A stretch of 39,308 nucleotides of DNA from a virus: IMG/VR virus record IMGVR_UViG_3300044609_000630, positions 1-39,308 of that record, one strand, 5' to 3'. The translations under genes and the position numbers were made by a program. The notes beneath the pieces were generated by a model. That model saw nothing but the letters and a program-made list of their open reading frames with translations. It was not told where the DNA came from and did no database searches. This document shows positions 14,869-23,455 of the stretch, piece after piece; position 1 is the stretch's first letter, and each line of letters starts with the position of its first letter.

Positions 14869-15792
14869 ATGTCGACTGATTGGGGCTCACTGATTGGCGC
14901 TGCGGTGTCGGCGTATGGCGCATACTCTGGCAGTAAGGCATCCAAGGACGCTGGGAAACAGGCTCAGCAGGGCGCACAGGCGTCCAATGACCTGATGAAG
15001 TGGATGTATGAGCAGGACCAGAAGCGACAGCAGCCGTTCTATCAGACCGGCGTTGCTGCGGATTCTAGGCTTGCTCAGCTTCTTGGTCTCGGCGGCGGGC
15101 AGACTGCAGGCGGACAGTTCAACGCGAACTACTACGACGTGGCGCAGGACGGCACTCCGATTGCTCGGGCTGACCTGTATGCGAATAACCCGCAGTACCG
15201 AGCGGCATGGGACAACCTGCTTAAACAGCATCAGGGCCAGTGGAAGACTGGTTATCACTCCGGGTCGGATCGGAACTGGATTCAGGGCAATCTGCAAAAC
15301 ACGCTCGGTCAGATGCAGCAGCCGCAGGCCCCTCAGATGTCGCAGCAGGCGGCGTTTGACGCGTTCCGGAACACTCCCGGTTATCAGTTCGGCCTAGATG
15401 AAGGGCGGCGCACTCTGGAAGCCTCTGCGGCTGCGTCTGGCGGATTGAACAGCGGAAAGACGCTGCGCGCGCTGACGCGGTACTCGCGCGATTACTCGGA
15501 CCAGCAGGGTTACCGTCCATACGTCTCCGACCTGATGCAGTTGTCAGGTCGCGGGCAGGCTCAGGCGGGACAAATGGGGCAGCAGGGCATGCAGTATGCG
15601 GGGCAGATGGGCGCTAACCTGCAGAATGCGGCACAGGCTCGCGCACAGTCCACTTACGCATCAAATCAGGCGATGCAACAGGGCCTGAGTAATATGGCCG
15701 GGTTCTTTGGGAACTGGTACGGCTCGCGCAATACGGGCTCCAGCGGCTCGCCGACTGGCGCATCTGCTTTCGGTTACGGCTACGGGTGGTAA
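14869..15792 (+). CDS. DNA-ejection (internal virion) protein 1, P22 gp7-position
   Basis: A 307-residue Gln/Gly/Ala-rich protein. The N-terminus has an apolar Gly/Ala helix (GSLIGAAVSAYGAYSGSKA). The centre has the conserved pattern FRNTPGYQFGLDEGRRTLEA followed by GGLNSGKTLRALTRY, seen in phage DNA-transfer proteins. The ATG at 14869 is chosen because GAGGTG is 5 nt upstream; a GTG two codons earlier overlaps that site. It is the first of three ejection genes, as in P22 (7, 20, 16). Confidence 0.85.
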   Translation: MSTDWGSLIGAAVSAYGAYSGSKASKDAGKQAQQGAQASNDLMKWMYEQDQKRQQPFYQTGVAADSRLAQLLGLGGGQTAGGQFNANYYDVAQDGTPIARADLYANNPQYRAAWDNLLKQHQGQWKTGYHSGSDRNWIQGNLQNTLGQMQQPQAPQMSQQAAFDAFRNTPGYQFGLDEGRRTLEASAAASGGLNSGKTLRALTRYSRDYSDQQGYRPYVSDLMQLSGRGQAQAGQMGQQGMQYAGQMGANLQNAAQARAQSTYASNQAMQQGLSNMAGFFGNWYGSRNTGSSGSPTGASAFGYGYGW

Positions 15793-15795
15793 CTT

Positions 15796-17178
15796 ATGGC
15801 TGAGATTTTTGACACGTACGCTCGCGGGCTTCAAATGGGCGAGCAGACCAAGCGCCGCAAGACGTTGGGCCAGTATTTCCAAGGCGCAACGCAAGGCGAC
15901 GCTAATGCGCTTTCGCAGGTGTATCAGGTCGATCCGGAAGCCGGCATGCAGGCGCAGCAGTACGGGCAGGCGCAGCGCAAGCAGCAGCAGGACATGGATA
16001 CGCAGGAGATTCTGAGGGCTGCACGTTTCTACACGCAAACCAAGTCCCCGCAGGCGTGGTCTTACATTCATTCCAAGGTTTCCGCCGATCCTCGTTTTCA
16101 GGGCCTCCCCGCGCAGATCGACACCCCAGAGAATCAGCAGGGCTCGATTGAGTTTGCTAACGCGCTGATTAACTCGATGGGCGGCTCTGGCATGGAAACG
16201 CCGACGGGGGTTCGCCAGTTTGAGATGATGGCAAAAGCTGCAGGGTTGAAGCCCGGGACGCCGGAGTATCAGCGGGCCGCGTCGGTTGGCCTCGGAATTG
16301 AGGGTCGCGCGTCGTCTGCTGGCATTGGGTTTGACACGATCACGGGTGCCGATGGCCGACAGCGTGTCGTCAGGCAGAACCCGAGGACTGGCGGCGTCGA
16401 GGTTTTCGATGAGTCGTCCAACAGCTTTGTCCCACTTGGCGGAATGGCTGGCGGCGGCGCTGCGGCACCTACTCGCGCCACAATGGAAGGCGACATCGCG
16501 CTAGCCAATCAAATGATTGCGTCAGGCATCCCTGCTGAGCAGGTGGATGCGTTCCTGATGAGTCGAGGCCAAGCAGCGCCGCAGATGCCGACAGCGAATC
16601 CGGCGCTTGGCGTTGGTCGATCCAAGGAAGAGGAAGCGGCGGCAGTCACGGCGGCTCAAGAGGCGGCAAAGCTGCAGTTTGCACCGCAGTTCGCGCAGGT
16701 TGACGTTAACACTGCGGCGGCCAAGAGGCTAGCGGAAAGTCAGGCGGAGCGGCAAGCGTCGCGCGAGAAGCGCGCCAGTGATTCCGCTGACATGCTGGAC
16801 GTGTTGACTGAGGCCGAGGCGTTAATTCCGCAGGCGACTGGTAGTCGTGCCGGTTCAGCAGTAGACACGGCTGCCGGCATCTTTGGTTACACCCCGGAAG
16901 GCGCAAAGGCGGCGGCTCAGCTTGATATTCTTGCGGCAAAGCTGGTCGCTCAGGTGCCGCGCTTTGAAGGCCCGCAGTCGAACATTGATGTTCTGATGTA
17001 CCAGCAGGCTGCCGGCGACCTTGCGAATCGCAACAAGACGCGAGGCGAGCGACTGGCGGCCCTGCAACAAATGCGCAGGCTAGCGGAGAAGTATGCAGGC
17101 GTTACGTCACCTCAGCGCCCCAGCGCCCCGAAGCCTAACGACGACGCCCGTCGCCGCGCCCTTCTGGACAAATACTAA
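15796..17178 (+). CDS. DNA-ejection protein 2, P22 gp20-position
   Basis: A 460-residue, helical, Ala/Gln-rich protein packaged in the head and injected with DNA. The C-terminal region AQVPRFEGPQSNIDVLMYQQ and GDLANRNKTRGERLAAL is characteristic of phage DNA-transfer proteins. Coiled-coil propensity is high at about 280-330. It overlaps the next gene by one base (TAATG). Confidence 0.85.
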   Translation: MAEIFDTYARGLQMGEQTKRRKTLGQYFQGATQGDANALSQVYQVDPEAGMQAQQYGQAQRKQQQDMDTQEILRAARFYTQTKSPQAWSYIHSKVSADPRFQGLPAQIDTPENQQGSIEFANALINSMGGSGMETPTGVRQFEMMAKAAGLKPGTPEYQRAASVGLGIEGRASSAGIGFDTITGADGRQRVVRQNPRTGGVEVFDESSNSFVPLGGMAGGGAAAPTRATMEGDIALANQMIASGIPAEQVDAFLMSRGQAAPQMPTANPALGVGRSKEEEAAAVTAAQEAAKLQFAPQFAQVDVNTAAAKRLAESQAERQASREKRASDSADMLDVLTEAEALIPQATGSRAGSAVDTAAGIFGYTPEGAKAAAQLDILAAKLVAQVPRFEGPQSNIDVLMYQQAAGDLANRNKTRGERLAALQQMRRLAEKYAGVTSPQRPSAPKPNDDARRRALLDKY

Positions 17179-19439
17179 TGGCCGACTACACAGAAGACCA
17201 GTTGTTCGCGAAACTTGAGCGAGCGGACGCTGCGGGCGATGCCGAGGCGGCAAAGGTAATCGCGGACGAGATTCGCAGGATTCGTAGTGCAAAGCCTGAC
17301 TTCTCCAACGTCACGACCAAGGTCACGCAGGGCCGTGGCGCGTCTATTGCTGCGCCGAAGCAAGCGGCAAAGCCAAAGAGCCGGATTCCCGGGCTTGTGG
17401 GCCGGTCAATGTCTCAGGGGGCCGCCGGACTGATTGATGCATTGGCCGGAGGGGCTCAGGCACTGAATCCGACGCTTGGCGGCGCGGTCAGGCTTGCGGG
17501 CACGCTCACCGGAATCACGAGGCCCGGCGACATGCAGGGGCCGCGTATTCCTTCGCGCGACATCCTGTCTATGGCTCTGGATCAGCAGGGCGTGGCAAGG
17601 CCGCAGACGGCCGGAGAACGTATCGCTAGCGACGTGGGAGAGGCTGCCACGGGCACGCTGCTGACGATGGGGGCCGGCGGGCTGGCTAATGCTCCGATGC
17701 TCACGCGCGGGCCTGTCGTGCAGATGCTTGGCGCGCTTACTGGCTCTGGTGCCATGTCCGGAGCTAGGGAGGCGGGTGCGCCTATGCCCGTTCAAGTGGC
17801 TGCCGGCCTAGCTGGTGGCGTTGCTCCGTCCATGGCGGCGGCTGGTGGGCGCAATACGCTTGCCCGTCTTACTGGTCCTCGCGGCTCGGAGCGCCGCATG
17901 GGGCAAAGGCTGCTTGAGCAGTCAGGCGGTCCGGTTCAGGTGCAGGAATCGCAGGTCCCGGGCGTTCGTCGTACGCTTGATGAGGCAACGGATAATCAGG
18001 GGATTATGGCTTATGGTCGGAACCTGCGACGCCTGTACCCGCAGGAATTTGCCGACCAAGATATGGCAAACAATGCGGCGCGATATCGGACGCTTGAGGG
18101 TATTGCAGGCGATGAAGATGCTATGGAGGCGGCTCTCGCCGCTCGAAGCGCGGCGTCCGCACCGCTTTATCGAGAGGCAGGAGAGGCTATCGTCCCGGTA
18201 ACGGATGATCTTAAGTCGATCATGTCTCGCGTCCCCAACAACGTCATGAACTCGGCAAAAAGGCTTGCCAAAATCGAGGGCAGGCCATGGCAGGAGCCGC
18301 CTACGGGGCCGAGCAATGGCAGCGCAAATGTTCAACAGCAAATCAGAGAGTCTCTGGAGCGGGCAGTCCGCGACGACCCTTATTCAAGTTACGGGCTGAG
18401 GGTTATCCCGGATGATAGCAAGAGCGTGGCGGGAGATACGCTGCCGCCAAGCTATCGATGGGATGATGGAATTAATACTGGAGAGGCGCTCCCGGGGACT
18501 TCTACGCTCGGAGTGAGACGAGACCTATCCGATGTGGAAAAAATGCTTGCTCAGCTGGGCAGAGCTGGCTATCAGGGGCGTCGGGTCGGCATTGTCAGGG
18601 GCGAGCCTGTCGGTGCTGGTGATGACGCTTACGAGCAACTACTCAAGGACGCGCAGCTTGTTTCATTGCTAGACAGAGCGCCGCAAAAGCAGTCGCAGGC
18701 GGGAATTATGTCTGGACAGCAGTTGCATTACATCAAGCTTGCTATTGATAACGCCCTGAGCGGGCAGGGTGGCGGCGCTCTCGGCAACGTCGAGCGGGCG
18801 CTATTAATGCAGGTGAAGGATGATCTCGTAGACAACGTCTCCGGCGTCATCCCCGCTTATGCGGACGCCATGGGCGCTTACAGCGGCGCTTCTGTGCCTA
18901 TCAGCCGGATGGATATTGGCCGGCGCTTGCTCGAAAAGACAGACTCATCCCGAGTTGACCCATCTGGCGTGCCTATCCTATCGCCATTCCAGTACGCCAA
19001 GACCACGCGCAACCTTGATCGCGTGGCTCAAGAGTCCACGGGCTTTAGAAAGGCTCAGGCCGCCAACATCCTGAGTCCGGAAGACATCCGGAACATTTCG
19101 GCGATTGGCGACGACATGCAGCGCATCATGCGCAGGCAATCGAACCCAGCGCAGCCGGGGTCTGCGACCATGGAAGCGACAGAAATGCTAAAGCAGACGG
19201 CGGCGCAAGGTGCAATGAGGGCGGTCGGCGCAGACGTTCCTGTAATAAGGGGGCTTGCGAATTATTTTAGCGCCCGCCGAGAAAACAAAGACCTTCAAAC
19301 CTTGTTCGAGCTTTACCGTAATCCGCAGCGTGCGCAGCAGGTAATGAATCAATTGAGCAAGAAAGACCGCGCGAAGCTAAACGCAACTCTGTCCATGCTG
19401 GCCGTGGGCATCCAAGCAAATAACCAAGAGGGACAGTGA
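17178..19439 (+). CDS. DNA-ejection protein 3, P22 gp16-position
   Basis: A 753-residue internal virion protein. It has a charged helical N-terminus, then Gly/Ala-rich apolar stretches (about 75-215) that could insert in membrane, and a long helical C-terminal half. Size and position match P22 gp16, which is needed for DNA to cross the inner membrane. No enzymatic (transglycosylase) motif was seen. It is followed directly by the tailspike gene. Confidence 0.83.
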   Translation: MADYTEDQLFAKLERADAAGDAEAAKVIADEIRRIRSAKPDFSNVTTKVTQGRGASIAAPKQAAKPKSRIPGLVGRSMSQGAAGLIDALAGGAQALNPTLGGAVRLAGTLTGITRPGDMQGPRIPSRDILSMALDQQGVARPQTAGERIASDVGEAATGTLLTMGAGGLANAPMLTRGPVVQMLGALTGSGAMSGAREAGAPMPVQVAAGLAGGVAPSMAAAGGRNTLARLTGPRGSERRMGQRLLEQSGGPVQVQESQVPGVRRTLDEATDNQGIMAYGRNLRRLYPQEFADQDMANNAARYRTLEGIAGDEDAMEAALAARSAASAPLYREAGEAIVPVTDDLKSIMSRVPNNVMNSAKRLAKIEGRPWQEPPTGPSNGSANVQQQIRESLERAVRDDPYSSYGLRVIPDDSKSVAGDTLPPSYRWDDGINTGEALPGTSTLGVRRDLSDVEKMLAQLGRAGYQGRRVGIVRGEPVGAGDDAYEQLLKDAQLVSLLDRAPQKQSQAGIMSGQQLHYIKLAIDNALSGQGGGALGNVERALLMQVKDDLVDNVSGVIPAYADAMGAYSGASVPISRMDIGRRLLEKTDSSRVDPSGVPILSPFQYAKTTRNLDRVAQESTGFRKAQAANILSPEDIRNISAIGDDMQRIMRRQSNPAQPGSATMEATEMLKQTAAQGAMRAVGADVPVIRGLANYFSARRENKDLQTLFELYRNPQRAQQVMNQLSKKDRAKLNATLSMLAVGIQANNQEGQ

Positions 19440-21289
19440 TGGCAGTGATTCCTAGCCCGGTCGGGCGTCTCAAGTTCTTTGACACCGATGGCGTGACTCC
19501 GTTGGCTGGTGGGTTTGTCTACACCTACGCCACGGGCACGCTTACCCCGACTGCGACTTACTCAAACCTTGCGGGCACGTCTGCAAACACTAACCCGATT
19601 GTTCTGGACGCAAACGGCGAGGCCACGGTCTACCTGACGGCGGGGCAGGTCTACGACTGGGTAGTGACGCGCTCCGATGGCTCGCCCGTGCAGAATCGCG
19701 CAGGCATCTACATTGACGACGAAGGCGCGCTCAGAGACGACCTTGCGCTCAATTCCGGCGCGTCATTGGTCGGATTCCTGCAGGCCGGAACCGGCGCTGT
19801 TGCAAGGACCGCTCAGGACAAGATGCGCGAAACCGTGAGCGTCAAGGACTTCGGCGCTGTCGCTGATGGCGTGACAAACAATACCGCAGCGTTTCAGGAG
19901 GCCGCAACCTACCTGCAGACGAGGCGCGGGGGCACGATTTTCGTGCCTAACGGGCATTACAAAGTCTTTACCACGGTTAGCCTAGACCGGAGCGCAAATT
20001 CAGCGCTTGGCCGTGTTTCGATTGTTGGCGAGTCCGAATATGGAACGTGGATCGAGTACACGGGTTCTGGCGTGTGTTTCGATGTCAAGAACAACGACAA
20101 CCCGGTAGGCGAGCAGGCGGCATCGTATCAGGTCATCGGCAATATGCTGCTGACTGGGCAGGCATCTACAGGGACTGGGCTTTCGTTCAATCTTGCTTCG
20201 TTCCTTGATGTGAATAATATCAATATCCAAGGCTTCCAGTATGCCATCGACGGAATCGACGTAGATCAATCGATTTTCCATCGCGTCAAAGCGCGTTTCA
20301 ACGCGCGAGGAATCCGGCTGCGGAAGAATTCAAGCCCCGGCACGTCCAGCACGCAGCCGAACAATATCCTGTTTTCGTCGTGCAACCTGTCGAACAATAA
20401 CGAGTATGCCGGCCATTTCATCGGCGGATCATGTATTACTTTCGCTGCTGGATCGGTCGAGAACAACGGCGCAGTCGGTGCGGCAGGCTTTGGCTTGCAG
20501 TTCGAGGACTGCGGATATGAGGGCGGCATCGGCGCCAACCTCAGTGGCGTCTATTTCGAGAGCAATAACGGCATTGCGGACCTGATCCTTGACGGCCATT
20601 CGGGCTCATCGCTTACGTCGGCCGTTCACAATCTGTCTGGCGTCTCGTTCAATCGCGTTTCTACTACCAGCGTTTCGACCAACTGCATCAAGGCTGATTT
20701 CGGCGCATCCGGGGCGCATGGCGCACAAAAGCTGGTCATGAGCGGCGTTGTGTTCAAAAGCTACGGATCGTACACGCCGAATGCTTCCCGCAAGTACGTG
20801 GCATTTACTGACGCTGCCGCGAGCAAAGACAATTTTTACGATGTCGGGTGCATGTACGAGGACAGCGTGGAAGTCCCGACGTTTATTCAAAACCTCAACA
20901 AACGATATGCCAAGCTCACCAAAGCGGCAAATCAGACGCTAACGACCGGCGTAACTGCGACTTGGGTCGTAGACACCAATTCTTCTAATTACTCTTGGTC
21001 GCCGTCGATTTCGTCTGGTGTCATCACGATTGACGAGGCGGGATTTTACGCAGTCGATGCGTTCATCGTTTTTAGCTCGGCGGCTGCAGGCACGAAAAAG
21101 GTGCTGTTTTACCGGAATTCGACCCTGATCGGATACGGGGAGGGATCTCAAGATGCCGTGACGGCAGCGACAACCGAACGGTTTTCGGCCGGTGATACTT
21201 TCGATGTCCGCGTCGTGCAGTCTACGGGCGGAAACCTTGATATCGTCGCGTCTTTGTCAAAGGCAGGGATTGTGAAGCTGTTTGACTAA
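19439..21289 (+). CDS. Tailspike with pectate-lyase-type beta helix
   Basis: A 616-residue receptor-binding protein. An N-terminal virion-attachment domain (about 1-110) has the common phage fiber pattern RLKFFDTDGVTPLAGGFVYT and ANGEATVYLTAGQVYDW. A beta-helix begins with VSVKDFGAVADGVTNNTAAF (about residue 132). A C-terminal TNF/C1q-like trimer domain (about 495-616) contains GFYAVDAFIVFSS. The ATG at 19439 follows GAGGGA by 5 nt. Surface polysaccharide is the likely substrate. The stop overlaps that of the convergent leftward gene. Confidence 0.92.
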   Translation: MAVIPSPVGRLKFFDTDGVTPLAGGFVYTYATGTLTPTATYSNLAGTSANTNPIVLDANGEATVYLTAGQVYDWVVTRSDGSPVQNRAGIYIDDEGALRDDLALNSGASLVGFLQAGTGAVARTAQDKMRETVSVKDFGAVADGVTNNTAAFQEAATYLQTRRGGTIFVPNGHYKVFTTVSLDRSANSALGRVSIVGESEYGTWIEYTGSGVCFDVKNNDNPVGEQAASYQVIGNMLLTGQASTGTGLSFNLASFLDVNNINIQGFQYAIDGIDVDQSIFHRVKARFNARGIRLRKNSSPGTSSTQPNNILFSSCNLSNNNEYAGHFIGGSCITFAAGSVENNGAVGAAGFGLQFEDCGYEGGIGANLSGVYFESNNGIADLILDGHSGSSLTSAVHNLSGVSFNRVSTTSVSTNCIKADFGASGAHGAQKLVMSGVVFKSYGSYTPNASRKYVAFTDAAASKDNFYDVGCMYEDSVEVPTFIQNLNKRYAKLTKAANQTLTTGVTATWVVDTNSSNYSWSPSISSGVITIDEAGFYAVDAFIVFSSAAAGTKKVLFYRNSTLIGYGEGSQDAVTAATTERFSAGDTFDVRVVQSTGGNLDIVASLSKAGIVKLFD

Positions 21290-21498
21290 TTGGGACGGCC
21301 ATGCGGCCGGCTAGATGCCTCTTCCAGCGCATCCGCCATCCTTTCTTGATCGTCCTCTGACATCCCGTCAGGCGTCATGATGTCGAACCCTCCAAAGCCG
21401 TCGTCTTCAACGCGGCAGTTTCGGAGGGCTTCGGCTAGATGAGGGGGGAGGAGTGCGGCGGCGATTTCGATGATGGCTAGGGTGGATTCGCGGGTCAT
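21286..21498 (-). CDS. Small acidic protein, last gene of the leftward operon
   Basis: A 70-residue protein starting MTRESTLAIIEIAAALLPP; the ATG overlaps the upstream TGA (ATGA, 21495-21498), so the longer open frame is not used. It ends in an acidic helix (DDQERMADALEEASS). Function is unknown. Its TAG overlaps the tailspike TAA from the other strand, and no terminator separates the two operons. Confidence 0.72.
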   Translation of the reverse strand: MTRESTLAIIEIAAALLPPHLAEALRNCRVEDDGFGGFDIMTPDGMSEDDQERMADALEEASSRPHGRPN

Positions 21499-21731
21499 GC
21501 TTCCACCCGGCAATACGCGCAAATCTTCACGCCATGGTGCCGGACGAACTCGCGAGACCCGCAGCATGGGCATTCGGTTTTAGAGAATGTCGGCGAAACG
21601 GCAGGCTTTCGAGTCTTGTGCATTTGCTCCATCAGCTCATTGCTTCGCTTGGCGTGAAGATAGAAGGCGCGCTCATTTTCTTTGGCGTACCCGTCCGCAA
21701 TTATCCCCCCGATGACGCGCCAGTCAATCAT
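21495..21731 (-). CDS. Zinc-ribbon protein
   Basis: A 78-residue protein with an N-terminal helix and a C-terminal ribbon CPCCGSREFVRHHGVKICAYC (four Cys in CxxC pairs), predicted to bind one zinc ion. Nucleic-acid or protein binding is possible; no family is assigned. AGGGGGA lies just upstream. A GTG directly before the ATG is an alternative start. Confidence 0.78.
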   Translation of the reverse strand: MIDWRVIGGIIADGYAKENERAFYLHAKRSNELMEQMHKTRKPAVSPTFSKTECPCCGSREFVRHHGVKICAYCRVEA

Positions 21732-21768
21732 CACTTCCCCCTCGCTGCAGCGAGCCAGCGCATGATAT

Positions 21769-21969
21769 TCATAGTCCGTATTTCTCCGGATGGCAAGTCA
21801 GCCATATGACATCATCCCTGCTAATGACCTTGTGTGCCGCATGTCCGCATCGCCAGTAATAGGCCGACCCTTCCGGAGACTTGAATACTCGCGCAGTCCC
21901 GCAATCGCACGAGTTCCGCCAGTGGATGTAGTCCCAGCCGAACAGCTTATTGAGCAGTCGATAAATCAC
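21769..21969 (-). CDS. Small Cys-containing protein
   Basis: A 66-residue protein starting at GTG, with GGAG 8 nt upstream, which also overlaps the stop of the preceding gene (GTGA). It is Trp/Tyr-rich, with CDCG near residues 21-24, RCGH near 41 and a lone Cys near 59, a possible treble-clef-like metal site. Function is unknown. Confidence 0.75.
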   Translation of the reverse strand: MIYRLLNKLFGWDYIHWRNSCDCGTARVFKSPEGSAYYWRCGHAAHKVISRDDVIWLTCHPEKYGL

Positions 21970-22115
21970 GTCTGACTCTCCACATACGCCACTAGCACGT
22001 CAATGGCTTGGCCTATCAGCTTTGTTGGCTGCATCTCTAGATCACTGTCCTCGCTATCAGCGCGCCGCCATTCGTTGTGGCGCTTGAGGATTTCGGCGGC
22101 TTCTTGCGGGGTCAT
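21966..22115 (-). CDS. 49-aa phage protein (EILKRHNEWRR family)
   Basis: MTPQEAAEILKRHNEWRRAD... has 49 residues and matches a small protein type common in phage early operons (helix, RHNEWRR, acidic loop, MQPTKLIGQAIDVLVAYVE). Biochemical function is unknown. The ATG overlaps the upstream TGA and its TGA overlaps the next GTG. Confidence 0.8.
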   Translation of the reverse strand: MTPQEAAEILKRHNEWRRADSEDSDLEMQPTKLIGQAIDVLVAYVESQT

Positions 22116-22288
22116 TCCTCTACCTCAAGAACATCAACGCACTGACGCCAAAGCACCGCGCCAGACGAAGTAATCGCGGCGCGAGAAAGCGTCACGCCCA
22201 ACCGAAAAGCGGCCCGGGCAATCCTGAGTTCATCCTCAGTTAGCTCGCCCATGTGCAGGCGAAATTGCGCGTCGCTTGGCATCTTCAT
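22112..22288 (-). CDS. 58-aa small protein
   Basis: MKMPSDAQFRLHMGELTEDEL..., 58 residues, mostly helical, ending QCVDVLEVEE. ATGA overlaps at both ends (22285-22288 and 22112-22115) bind it into the operon. A second ATG two codons in is an alternative start. No family is recognised. Confidence 0.75.
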   Translation of the reverse strand: MKMPSDAQFRLHMGELTEDELRIARAAFRLGVTLSRAAITSSGAVLWRQCVDVLEVEE

Positions 22289-22497
22289 TTGTCGGCCTCT
22301 AGGGTGTAGAGATAAACGTCGTTCTTCCCCATTTCATAAACTCTTGGGGCAAAAACTTCATAATCTTCCCCGTGAAGAATGTCGGCGATATTTGCAAACG
22401 CCACCGGCTCCAACCTCGCCACCGCCCGGACGATCACCATAGGATCGTGGTCCACGTCGCCGCGCAATATTGCTTTTGCGTGTTCGATGATGTTCAT
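22285..22497 (-). CDS. Small protein of unknown function
   Basis: A 70-residue protein starting MNIIEHAKAILRGDVDHDP, helical at first and then beta-type (EVFAPRVYEMGKNDVYLYTL). It overlaps its neighbours by ATGA on both sides. No recognised domain. Confidence 0.75.
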   Translation of the reverse strand: MNIIEHAKAILRGDVDHDPMVIVRAVARLEPVAFANIADILHGEDYEVFAPRVYEMGKNDVYLYTLEADK

Positions 22498-22676
22498 TCG
22501 CTCGGTTCCTTTAGCTCTTCGCGGATGGCAGCGATGAATTCTTCCTCTGCTGAATCGACGGCACAGTATTCGAGATGCAGGAAGTAGCTGCGATCATATT
22601 CGCATTTGGCCTCAGCCTTTCGCAGGATGTCGGTCGCTTCCATCAATCGTTTCAGTGCGTCAGCTACGTTGCCCAT
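22494..22676 (-). CDS. Small helical protein
   Basis: A 60-residue, strongly helical and acidic protein starting MGNVADALKRLMEATDILR, with one YC...C pair. GGAGGGA lies 5-6 nt upstream of the ATG. Function is unknown. Confidence 0.75.
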   Translation of the reverse strand: MGNVADALKRLMEATDILRKAEAKCEYDRSYFLHLEYCAVDSAEEEFIAAIREELKEPSE

Positions 22677-22722
22677 ATTACTCCCTCCTCTGTATGTGCA
22701 GCCATCTTAGCCAGTGGCGCTG

Positions 22723-23079
22723 TCATATTGTTCCGCTTCTGCCGTTGTAGGTATGGACTTCGCCGCCGTCGCCAATCGAAACAGAAGTATCCCGACCAAC
22801 TCGTGCAATGCGGTGAACAGCACGCTCTGCATTTTCCCGGTAAGCATCAAACTCCCTTTGGAGCGCAGCATGCCTTGCCCGCCACTCTGACTCAATAGAA
22901 TTGAGCCTCTCGGATGATGGCGGAGAGTAGAATGAAAGATCATAGTTTTCGTGAGCATTTTGCGCGGCTCCCGCAATGTATTCCGCCTGCTCTCCGGTCA
23001 GCATAACCCCGCATTCGCTAGCCGCTATTTCCACGGTCTCAAGCCAGTATTGGTCGTAAGGGTCTTTTTTTGCATTCAT
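22723..23079 (-). CDS. Phage protein with shared hairpin leader
   Basis: A 118-residue protein. I start at the ATG of 23079 (MNAKKDPYDQYW...), downstream of GGGGAGAA; the frame is open 10 codons farther, but those codons form a hairpin leader also found before two other genes. The conserved-looking block ENYDLSFYSPPSSERLNSIE and an Arg-rich helix follow. Function is unknown. It ends in GGEVHTYNGRSGTI. Confidence 0.78.
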   Translation of the reverse strand: MNAKKDPYDQYWLETVEIAASECGVMLTGEQAEYIAGAAQNAHENYDLSFYSPPSSERLNSIESEWRARHAALQREFDAYRENAERAVHRIARVGRDTSVSIGDGGEVHTYNGRSGTI

Positions 23080-23091
23080 GATTTTTTCTCC

Positions 23092-23105
23092 CCGGCACAT
23101 GCCGG
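23092..23105 (-). promoter_or_regulatory. Shared leader hairpin, copy 1
   Basis: CCGGCA and TGCCGG pair around a 2-4 nt loop directly before GGGGAGAA, the ribosome-binding site of the 23079 gene. A possible -10, TAATCT, with the following AGCCAC lies upstream, as in copy 3. Confidence 0.6.
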
Positions 23106-23133
23106 CCATGACTCATCCTGCCTAGTGGCTAGA

Positions 23134-23370
23134 TTATGCAGCGCGGCCAAGGACAGAAAAAAGCTCGGGCTCGCGCTGCAGGGATTGAAACAAATCGACC
23201 GCATCGCAGATTGATTGACGAAGATAGGTTGAGGTTTCGCCATTAGGATCAATCTTGACGGTTTCGATGATGTCTGCAGCCGTGCAGGCGACGCCCCGAA
23301 ACGCGGCTTCGTTAACCATCCCGGCAATGCAGGCCGCGACAATCTTGGTAGCGGATTCGTTCGTCATCAT
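23134..23370 (-). CDS. Small protein with shared hairpin leader
   Basis: A 78-residue protein starting MMTNESATKIVAACIAGMV; either Met may be used (23370 or 23367). It is helical with an apolar Ala/Ile/Val N-terminus. Function is unknown. It has its own promoter (23407-23434) and leader hairpin and so starts a sub-operon inside the leftward cluster. Confidence 0.75.
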   Translation of the reverse strand: MMTNESATKIVAACIAGMVNEAAFRGVACTAADIIETVKIDPNGETSTYLRQSICDAVDLFQSLQREPELFSVLGRAA

Positions 23371-23382
23371 TTCGTTTCTCCC

Positions 23383-23397
23383 CCGGCACCGCGCCGG
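23383..23397 (-). promoter_or_regulatory. Shared leader hairpin, copy 2
   Basis: CCGGC and GCCGG are kept while the loop changes to GCGGT, so the stem rather than the sequence is conserved. GGGGGAGAA follows, 5 nt before the ATG. Confidence 0.58.
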
Positions 23398-23406
23398 CCA
23401 TGACTA

Positions 23407-23455
23407 ATAATAGTCAGTAGCGCGCGACAATCAAGCCTTAGCCGACGAACGGTCA
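23407..23455 (-). promoter_or_regulatory. Leftward promoter with GT(N8)AC spacer palindrome and upstream box
   Basis: Reading leftward: box TGACCGTTCGTCGG (23455-23442), 7 nt, TTGATT (23434-23429), 16 bp, TATTAT (23412-23407). The spacer starts with GTCGCGCGCTAC (23428-23417), nearly palindromic. It lies at the end of the upstream gene and shares its layout with promoters at 27504-27552 and 34033-34080. Confidence 0.72.

Noticed and set aside
19439-21289. Diversity-generating retroelement acting on the tailspike
   Set aside because: No reverse transcriptase gene and no template/variable repeat pair were found.
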